From Zygaena filipendulae (taxonomy: Eukaryota; Arthropoda; Insecta; Lepidoptera; Zygaenidae): a stretch of DNA of 64,000 nt. The DNA is taken from positions 14,166,001 to 14,230,000 of the forward strand of contig OU015653.1 of NCBI GenBank assembly GCA_907165275.2, in the 5' to 3' direction. The stretch's first letter is position 1; every line of letters begins with the position of its first letter. This document shows, in pieces, positions 12,873 to 24,249 of the stretch. Under the pieces are notes generated by a model. That model made no database searches. It was not told the DNA's origin and saw only the letters and a program-made list of their open reading frames with translations. Both the position numbers and the translations under genes were made by a program.

Positions 12873-15800
12873 AACACACACAAACACACACAGCCATACA
12901 AACATCTACGATTTATATTTTATTTATGTTTTATTTTATTTTTTAAACTTCTTTATTTTAAATGTATAAAACTGTTTCTTATTCTTAGGTAATAAGGTTA
13001 GCTGAACAAAGAGGATACCTACTGTTTAAAATATAATTGTAATTAGCTATAGAAGAGCGGGGTCTCCTAACACAGGTATTGTTATACTTAAAAGGAGACC
13101 CCAGTCATGTTCTAGTTTACTTTAAAGTTACCTATTAAATAAACTTATTTAAACTTATTTTAATTTTTTTGAAAAATAAAAAAATACGTGTCTAATGATT
13201 TTTAATTTTCTATAAGACGGACTAATTAAAATTTTGATTTTCAAAAGTTGTCAACATCCCTATTGTGTCTGCTAGCTATATTGCCCGCGACTGCCACTGC
13301 GTTGTGTTTGGCGGTGCGCTCGCGTTCATGTGCTTCGTCGTGCAAGTTTTCATAATTCCCAACGACATTCATTCTATATATTTAAAGATAATTCCTATTT
13401 CCGTGCATGGCCGTTAGTTCTGTTTTAAAGGACCATGAGCATTTTTGAATGAAGTCAAAGGACCATTTCTAGCACTACCTACTTCCGGTTTGTTAAAGTT
13501 CTCCCCATTGCCGATCAGTGATTCGTTACGGATGGCACGGCAGGCGTGTCCTCATTTTTTTTAACACCAAAACGTATTTAAACTTAGGTACAGCAAGAGA
13601 AATTGGAAGTATTTGCTCGCCGCCAAAGAACAGAAGTTTGCGAAATTGAGTTCCACAACGAATCGGTTAGAATAGTATTATATTATGTGGTGCGGTATCG
13701 ATATGTGGGGAGAACCATATCAATGCGGGGGTTCTGCGGGTAATTCCCAATTAAAATGCCCTCCCACTTTACCAACAATGACAGCACCCATTTCATAATG
13801 AAAGCACTTGCCACATATTATGGCGAAGCGCAATTTTTTTCATACCTTGAAAAAATCGCCACAATATGTTGAACATTGTTGGAACCCAACAATCGGCTAA
13901 AACACCATTTTTGCGCTCGATTTGACCTTATCTTACATTCCATACAAATTGAAATGAAGTACGAATATGGGGATCGCTACAATACTATTGTTTTGTGTGT
14001 AACCTATTTGAATAGACAAGTACTTAGTTAAATTTCTCTCTCGCTCGATTTCTAATATTGCCACTGTCGCGGTCGTTCCAAAATTTTGGCAATGAGGTCA
14101 TTGCTAAATTAGTTATTGGAACATGTTTTCACCTTGATTTGCAGAACAATTTATCCTTGCTCGTTCACTAATACAATTCTCTATTCTTAATTATGTATAT
14201 GTATGCTATTATGGACGGTGGATAAAGTTTAGTCAAATCAAACATCTCTCTTCGAAGTTGGGTTTTTTTGACGTCAGTAAAAATTGCACAACGCCCGCCT
14301 TCGCTACTTTTAACCGACTTCAAAAAAGGAGGAGTTTATAATATGTTCGGCTGTAGGTATGTAGGTATGTTTTTATCTGTTGCACCTACAGGCTACAGCC
14401 CAAGTGATAGTAGTTAGGTTCATAGATTGTAGGTAACCGTTACCACATATCAGAGAAATCAAATTAATTTTTCACTACCTATGTATTTATTTTTTAATAC
14501 TGATCTGAGCTTACAAATTAATTTTGAACTTATTAAATTTCAAATTATTTCACTAAAGTTGCAGTGAAAAAAGCAATGTATAATGTGTGTATAATGTGTG
14601 TGTGTACAGTGTGACATTTCTTCTTTCGATGTAATTAGTTTTATCAGGAAGCTAGCCACCAATTTTATAACAGTGTAGGCTATTCGCGGATCACATTGTT
14701 TGTTTGGAACCTTGAGCATTGAATAGATACTGTAGAGTCGTAATAAGAGGGGCTTTCTTTCGCAGTGTGGTATTTAATAAGATAAGATATACCTAAAACA
14801 TTTTTTTATCAAAAAACGTACCTATACATCATACAAGAAAATTGCGTATACATTGTATATTTATTATATGAATAATGAATATAATTAACAGACCGGCAAA
14901 ATTTATTAGTCAACTAGCTGTGCCCCGCGGTTTCACTCGCGGTAATTTCGCAGTTCCGGCGGGGATTCCGGAATAAAAAGTACCCTATGTCCTTCTCTGT
15001 ACCCCTGACCGTTGTCAAATGCATGCCAAATTTCATCCAAATCCGTTCAGCCGTTTCTGCGTGATATTCCTGTAACAAACATTCAAACATCCACACTTTC
15101 ACATTTATAATATTAGTAGGATAATAATCTACTCCACAACACACAGATCTACTTGATCCCACACTAAGCTACGAGCTTGTATCACATAATTATAATATTA
15201 TACCGCGGAGAACAGCTATATGTATAGCTGTACCTATAGTCGTGGTAATTTCGGAGTTCCCGCTGGAATTCCAGGATAAACTATACGCATGAACCTGCCT
15301 CTTGAATCACTCTATCTATTGGTAAAAACCGCGAATAGACAGACGCGGCAGAGGACTTTGTTTTATAATACATATGTAAGAATAGTACATATGTATAAAT
15401 ACATATAATGTATATAAACACGACCAGACTGGAAAATGGTACCTCTTGATTAGCGGGTAAGCATGGTGAGTGGTGACCTGTAACTGTGCCAATCTGGTCG
15501 CCAAGTTTGTATTAATTGCTGTGTGAAATTTTAAGTGTTATCAATTTTATCATATGCTCTCAGTCATGAAGGTGGAAAACTGGTTGGGTCGTTAAACATA
15601 TAGCCGGAACTTGGCCAACGCACTACCGTGCGTCTACAGCTAGATTAGCTAGACACGGTGACCGTGAGCTCGTTCTTTGAAAATAAATAAGTTAATAATT
15701 TATTACTGATAGTGATTACCTTCCATGTATTATTATTGCTGAACAATACTGTTATTGAACTCTATAACAGTTGGTTATTTTAGTATCTGTTTTCTTTCAA

Positions 15801-18800
15801 TTATTAACTACCATTACTATCTGCGCCTGCGGTTTCTCTCGCGCGTTTTTTTGTAATTCCCGCGGGACCTGCTAATCTTCTTAAATACAAACCATGAAAA
15901 TGAGGAATACAATAAAATAATATGTTTTAAATTTCGGAGTTCCCGCGAGAATTCCATGATAAACTATAGATAAAAACCTTACTCATTAATCACTCTATCT
16001 ATTGGAGAAAACCGCATGAAAATCCGCTCAGTAGGAAGTTTTTGAGTTTATCGCGAACAGACAGCGGAAGCGACTTCATTTTATACTATATAAAGATGTA
16101 TATAAGGTGTGGCAAAATTAGCTCCAAACATTTATACGGTTGAAAGTATAGACTGTTATAATCACGTTTATAAAATAAAAATAATATATTTTTTTGAAAC
16201 AAAGTAAATCAATCAAAAAGAAAAGCGAAAGCTCGCTATTCAATCCCTTTACAAGTTTACACATATTTATTTTATGCCGATATTTTAAGATCAATGACCT
16301 CTATTTTCGCTTTATCGTGCTCACCAGCTGATGCATCGCTCGCTGTGTGTGTGGCGCGTGCGTTGTATACCTACGTATTATCGAGCTACGTGTATTGTGT
16401 ACCTTGTGAGCGTAGTTGTATGTTTTTTCAATGGATTTATTTTTCTCATATCCTGAAAAACTATCCGCTTATCCTGTTCGTTATGACGTAATTTTTCAGC
16501 CCTGTAAATATTTGCAGCTAATTTTGCCACATTTTATATATAGGGTGTAATATTAAACTGAGTGACATATTCAAGTCCACCATAATAATTCATGCTTACG
16601 TGTCATAAAAATAAAAATATACATAAAAACACTGATAAATCACAGAAAAAAGCAAATAAGCTTGGGTTTACACGAGTGAATGACATTTACATACCGTCAG
16701 CGGCAATACAAAGGGAAGAGGCGTTGAATGACTCTTAAGGTTAGAGTACATTATGATTCGTCAGCGAATTACGCTCTCAATTCTTTTAATTGATTTTTTT
16801 TTATTTAAAAGTTAATAACGCCAATTATATCGATGTGTTTATTTTAATATTTGAAACGAGAATCAAATTCTCATTCAATACGCCGCTCGTTTGACCTTAC
16901 AATCTTTATATTTAATTTATTATACTTCGATGCCCCACATTAATATAACCCATGAATGGAAGGTTGCCTAATTTGTTTCGATCAATTAGTTCCGACGCTC
17001 CAAGGTCGATCACAATGGGTGTACAAAACCAGTGGGGTTAGCCAAGTTGATATTCTACAATCGTCGACGCATAGAAAACATAAGTAGCGAACCTTCATGT
17101 CACTTGTCAGCCAATCAAAACTCTAGTTTTCAAGTGTTCACGTAAAGCTAGAGTTTTGGTTGACTGACCAAAGTTTTCTAGTTTTCTATGCGTTAACGAT
17201 TGTAGAATGTCAACTTGGCTAACCCCGCAGACCTAGTTTCGACCTAACTCTACCGGTTAATTAAAACACATATTGTAACTAATATTATTGTATACATAAT
17301 TATCTACGATATAAACGACCTACATAGATGGATTATGCTTAACTATCGCAATAAAAACCAACAAGACAATTTACACCACAAATTCGATAGTAATCAGATA
17401 ACTACACATTGATGAACAAAGTCATGTATTTTCGTAATATTTGACAAGTACAAATAAAGCTTTATTTTTAATTTTGTATTCTATCGGCCACTTTTGAAAG
17501 CGAATTAACTGAGTATATTCTACAAATTACTAATATACTACTGTATTCCTATTTTATCCTGTTGAAATAAACTTCCATATTTTCCCAATTTTTCTTTATA
17601 TATATAGGAGCGAGAGCTCGTGACGTCTTAACTACTTAAAAACTGTAGCAAGACGTGACGTCACGTGACATTTCGATGTTGTTTTTTTTTTTATTACGTA
17701 CAAAAAGAAAAAAAATGCGTATCAATTTTTTTTATTTATTTACTCGATGGACTATACCTATTGTCGCTGAACTGATAAAAAAAATAAGTACTAGATAGAT
17801 TGATTGACTTTATTTTCTCCAGGCTCTCTCATAGTGGTGGCATCGGCGCTGGTGGTGTGGCTGACGGACTGGCCGTACAGGCACTACATCGACCCGGCGC
17901 TCAGCATCGTGCTGGTGCTGCTCATCCTGGCCTCGGTGTGGCCGCTGCTGCGCGAGTCCGCGCTCATCCTGCTGCAGACGGTGCCCACACACATACAGGT
18001 GCGCAGTTACCCATATACCGCCCATATTGGTTTTCATCAGCTGTTTTTATAGTAAACTGAGTCGATGCGGCTTCTATCTGTTCTGTGGGGTGCACCGACG
18101 TGGGTCTCGGGACGCGGCTCGGTCCAGTATTAGGAGTCCGTCGATTGATGTGATGATGACGTGGGTGCTAACTCCTGGGCAGGTGGACGCGATCCAGCGG
18201 CGGCTGCTGGAGAAGGTGGACGGCGTGCTGGCCGTGCACGAGTTCCACGTGTGGCAGCTGGCCGGGGACAGGATCATCGCCAGCGCGCACATACGGTAGG
18301 TGCCACGACACGCGACACGACACGACACGCGACACGGCATGACACGACACGCCACGACACGACACGCGACTTGAATTACCCACCCTAAAATGGGAGACAT
18401 AACATGATATGACGTGACATACCATAACATGCATGACACGACACGCGACTTGGTACCTAATCCAAGTCCAAATCAGACCTTAAAACGAGTTATCCTACCA
18501 TTACCTCTGGCTTTTGAACTAGTTTCCTTTTTCTTATTGATATAAAAACTATCCAGCACCCACAGTACAAACTCTGTATAATTCAGGACCAGAGGTTTAT
18601 TTATTTTCTCGCGTTTTGTGAGATTATGTAACAATAATAAAATTAATTTGCACCCAATTTACAACAACTGTTACTAATTTTATGTGACAACTTTTATCAT
18701 AACCTCAAGATATTTATAGCACCTTTGTGTTTGTATGAATACAGAATGGTCTTAATGGGTAAAAACCGCATGCGCTCGCCCCTGCTCTTCTCGAATCTTT

Positions 18801-21800
18801 GTTTGCAAATGACGAACTCTTCAGAGATGCATTCGATTTGGATTTTTAATGACTTGATATAAACACGGCGAATGGAGAGGACGCGTTATTATTGAACGTG
18901 ACCCGTTACAAGAATACAGACGAGTCCTGGCACGGGCCCAGCTCGTCCTAAAATACCTATTGCGAGATAGTGTCATTGAACTTGCGCGCAATTCGGGAAA
19001 TGACGTCAATTATAGTATATTTCATTAAAAGTACGGGAAGTCTGTTGTTGCGATAAGCTCCGACTAATGTTGGCCCGAGCCGAAGGCGCCTGCACGTGAA
19101 TTGAACGACTGTTTGAAGAAATTAAAATAAAACAATACTCGAAATTAACGCGAGTGAAACCGCGGGAAACATTCAGTTACGAGTATTTGTACATTATTTA
19201 TGCATTTTTTCATCGTATTATTATTATTATACCGTTTTGTACTCTCTTTTAGAATGACCACGAATAGATGGCAAATGACGTTACAGTGATAAAGAATACG
19301 TATTTATGTTTATCTTTAATGTGGTAACTATAAAGTGCCGTTGAGTTACTGAAGGACAGTGCCATGCGGCCGACGGCTGACTGCAGCTGACGTTATCAGT
19401 AACCGCTGGACATCTATTCCTAACATTCAACATCATAATCCCAACTGAAATCTAGTATTGAAAGGATGCTGATATACATAAGAGTATTGTGTACCTACTA
19501 GCTACCGCCCCCCCCCCCCTCGCGCCCTCGTTTCGGAATTCCCGCTACAAATCTGGAGCACGTTTCCTTCTCGTCCTTTCGATATCGAGCCGTTTTTTTG
19601 TATGGAAAATGAACAACGCCATCTATCCAGTGTTGTTCATTTTCCATACCAAAAAAACGCTTTGACATATCGAAAGACGAGAGCGGAAAAATTCGTCTAC
19701 TGAAATCTTTGTCAGTACCCTATCTCCAATTCCAAGACCTTAATTACTCGAAACCGTACAAAAAAGAGGTTCCCCGGCGGAGGTTTCACCCGCATGTATA
19801 CCTACTTCGTTATTTCCGCGGGAACTACGTTCTTACGGGGACTTACAAACTTACAAATTAGTTATTTATAATATTATTGTAGATATAGAATTTTGTTCAT
19901 TTTTTTTATTTACTAAACTTACAAATTAGTTATTTATAATATTATTGTAGATATAGAATTTTGTTCATTTTTTTTATTTACTAGCGATTCCCTGTTTGAG
20001 AACCGCTTCTTAACTACGGCTTCATAGGTCAAATACATGATATTTTATGATTACTCTGTGAATATTTCGCCTTTTCGTGCACCAACAATTTTTTGCTGAT
20101 ATTCCTTCTCCTTCACAAACATTGAGATCTTCAGATATTAAATGTATACATAAACTTTCACACAGCATAACGAAGTGTATTGAATATTATTATATTATAC
20201 ACTGTGCTGAAAGCGATGATAATGTTGTGGTTTATAGCAATAACATAATTGGATATTATTGGTCTTTGTTCACTGCACGTGTTGTTGCTATGCGTCGAGA
20301 CAATAACATAATAATATTTCAGTTTATCAAACATTTATGTAATACCTAAGTCATATCAGATTGTAGAAATTATCTACATTTCGCCGACTAACTAAAATTT
20401 AAAATAACTTTAAAGTAATAATTTCACCCAAATCGGTATACGAAGAGTTCTTTACTTCTGGAATTTTGATTGGCTTGTCTATTTCTAAAAAGTTGAGATA
20501 TTAGGTGTGTCGAAACTCGAAAGTCAAATAATTTTATTCAAAATTGACCTCCACGTGTGCGCTTTTTGACGTCAATAAAACTACAATAGATAGCTATTGT
20601 ATATGACAACACTCATAAAGTATCCACCTTTCACAGCTTCCCAGTGCTTATGGCTAGAGAGAAGAACTTCCCCAGTAGTGCTACTGATTGTTTAATCGTA
20701 TATCCTTACTACATATTTGAAATGAAAATGTGAGTTTGTTTGTTTGTTACGCTTTCACGCCTTAATTACTCAACCGATAATCCTGAAATAATTTCGTGCA
20801 CGTTTTTCAGGGTACCAAAAAGGACATAGGGCATTTGTCCCGGAATTACCGCTGAAACTCCAAAATTAGCATGGATTAATTATGAAATACTTTTGATTAT
20901 TATGGAATGTACTTATATTTGTGACCGTAGCATATATATTATAGAGGTGCACCTCTACTGGTTGATACCACCTTTGTATTGTTTGTGTACAGGTGTAGGA
21001 ACCTGTCGGAGTACATGAAGATAGCTGAGAAGGTGAAGGAGTTCTTCCACAACGAGGGCATCCACTCCACCACCATCCAGCCGGAGTTCGTGGAACTGCC
21101 GCTCAATGGGAACGAGGTTAGACATCGACATTAGTAACGATCCGGCACCAAAACGAACAAAACTTCAAGTTTGTGCATAACAGGGTTGATAAACATGTGC
21201 ATGAAATAAAAAAATATTAATTTTGACTGAACAAATCAAATCAATCAAAAAGAAAAATTGAAGGCGCTCGCTCTTAAGATCAATGACCTCGGTCGAGCCG
21301 ACCAGCTGATGCATCGCTCGCTGTGTGCGCGGCGCCGGGTGCGTGCCTTGTACGTTATACGTGTTATTGAGCTACGTTTATTGTGAACCTCGTGAACGCA
21401 GTTGCAATATTTTTTCCATGAATTTATTTTCCTCATATTCTGTAAAACTACCGAACTTATAATATTATTTTTTCGCTTATCCTGTACGTTATAACGTATA
21501 CTTTCAGCCCTGTAAATATTTGCAGTTAATTTAGCCACATCTTATATATATAAAATGTAATGTGTGTCCAGGTGTCCGGCGGCGGCGCGGCGGAGGCGCC
21601 GTGCGCGCTGCACTGCCCGCCCGACGAGCTGCAGCAGTGCCACAACGCCACCTGCTGCGGCCCGCACCAGCAGGTGGGCGGGCACACGCACACACACACA
21701 CACATACGCATGCACGCACATACACACGCACACACATACACGTATACGCACACACACCTACAACACGTACCGTGGGCCACACAGCAAGTATACCACCTTG

Positions 21801-24207
21801 TAAAATTTATACTGTTTGTATAACGTCTGTATGACGTTGTAAGTTGCCCTTTTTGCAGCTCCAATATTCGTTTTTCGCTTGTATTAGAATTTGGAGCTTG
21901 GAGCTGCAAAAACGGCAACTTACAACGTCATACAGACGTTTTACAAAAAGTATAAATTTCACAACGTGGTATACTTGTCTGTGTGGCCCGCTGTACATAC
22001 GCTCCACGAACCATACTATTTTCACGAATTAAGCTCATTATTTGAACCCAACTCATTACATGAACAATCTTTTTTACAGAAATGAATATAATATGTATAT
22101 TGTTGCACGAACCTTGCTCTTTCGCGAATAAATTTATTGCATGAAACAAGCACTTTTCAAGTAGGGTACATCACAGGTCACAAATTCTACCAAAATTAAC
22201 TCATTTCACACGTGTCGGCTGTAGTCGACACCGGCTAAACGTAGTTGAAGTAACTGCTCCCTCGCTCTCTTTGATTTATATTTATATTTCACGCCGTTCG
22301 ACGAATTCCTTAAACCGTTCCGATCCCCGGGGCGCGACGCGGCGTGAACTATGTATTTTGTTTTGATCCATTCACTCAGCTGGTTTCTCTCTACTTTTCA
22401 ATTGCAGTTTTACAGTTTAGAAACGATAAGGGTACACTAATATTTTTCAAGGGGAATCTCCAAACGCCCCCGGCCGCCGCCGGCGGGGCGCCGGCTACGG
22501 AGCCCGCATTGAAGATTTACCCGTGATAACATTATATTCGCCGATTATGTTATGTATTATGTAATAATTATAAATAAATCAAAGCATTTTTGTGATACTT
22601 TTTTTATACTATAGATTAGGTATTGTGAGATTTTTAAATTGTGTTGTTATTGACGAATCAAATCATGCGTGTTATTTTTTTATTTATGCACAGTTTTTTT
22701 TTTTTTACAAATACTGTAAAGTGTTGAAAATTAAATTTGAATATAATAAAAAAATGGTAAAATTTTAATTTGCTGCGTATGCTTGTTTCTTTTTCGATGT
22801 TAGATTGTACAACAAACAGACAAACTGCGATAACCCTCTTCAATTCTGTTGTGTAAGTTTTGCGTGTACATAATATGTATACGCAGACAGACGGCCAAAA
22901 ACAAATCCTTTTTTTATTTTGCTAGTGACATTGAGTCTTATTTTAATATTAACTAGCTGTCCCCTGCGGCAACTTCGGAGTTCCCGCGGGAATTTCAGGA
23001 TAAAATATACATTTAAAATGTTCCTCTTGAATCCCTCTATCTATTGGTGAAAACCGCATTCGTTCAGTAGTAGTCTTTGAGTTCATCGCTAACAAACAGA
23101 CAGACAGCAAACGCGGCGGAAGACTTTGTTTTATAATGCATATTTATAATACATATTTATGTATGGATATCTTGAGTACAGAGATAGATCTACGGACTCG
23201 TTTCTAGTCACAATTAAAACTTTTCTTATAAACTATGTACAATGTAATGTACATAGTTCCATACGTACGTTCCATAGTACATAGTACCCGCATGAGTTCC
23301 AGATGAAGCAGCCATTTTAAAATGGCCACTTATCTTTGGTATTGCATTCGAAATGAAAAGGAACAATTTCTTCAAATTGCGCCGACCTTTCTATGATCGT
23401 TGTATTTTTACAAAGTTCAAAGAGAATAATACAAAAGGTAAATATTGTCTTCAACTCGATTGAGTATAATTTAGCAAGCTAATTTGAACTGTACCGCTTT
23501 GTTATTACGACTTATAATTTTGAAGATGATTAGTTAACTTTATTGAAAAATCGTATGTTGGCGTTTTGCATAGAAAATACTTAAACTACAATCGATTTTA
23601 TTATTGATCATTTTACGAGAAAACATACGGTAGTTATTGGTTTTACTTTATACATATAGTTGATATTAAAGTATCGTGTAAATACATTATATACACCGTA
23701 GTGGCAATATGATAAAATGTCTAATCATAAAAAAAGATAAAGTATATTATGTATAGCGTTTTAGTTTACATACTAAGTAGGTACAAAGTTTCACACCTAA
23801 TTGTATGTTAGTACATTATGTTACCATTCATTTAACTAATTAAAGTTTATTTATTGAATTTAATAATTGTTAATTAAATTGCGATTTTAGAATACGATTA
23901 TAAATTCGTAATTTTATTTTATTAATATTGGAATTATATGATAATTGCAGCCCCCTTAGCCAAGTTGACAATCGTTAACGCAAAATTGCACTTTGGATTG
24001 GATTTTTCGTGACCACGTGACATGACGATACGTTCCTTAGTTTTTTAAAGAATTTAAAAATTTCTATTGCGCAACACGCACGCACGCACACACACATACA
24101 CACCAATTAATCTATATTAGTATTGGTCGCGGTGTACCTCTGCTGCTGCAAACGGCAGCTGACTCAGCATTGCTGTGGATGGCTACTGGGCTAAGGGGGC
24201 TGACGCA

Positions 24208-24249
<42 letters not shown>

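Larger units (their letters stand above)
12015..13262 (+). mobile_element. MITE family 3 copy split by a LINE fragment
   Basis: The left part (12015-12227, with two TGACGTCAC motifs near 12125 and 12172) and right part (13164-13262) together make one family 3 element. The interruption is flanked by TATTTTAA on both sides. Confidence 0.85.

Noticed and set aside
12668..12992. Three overlapping frames giving Thr/His-rich proteins
   Set aside because: They are translations of a CA microsatellite.
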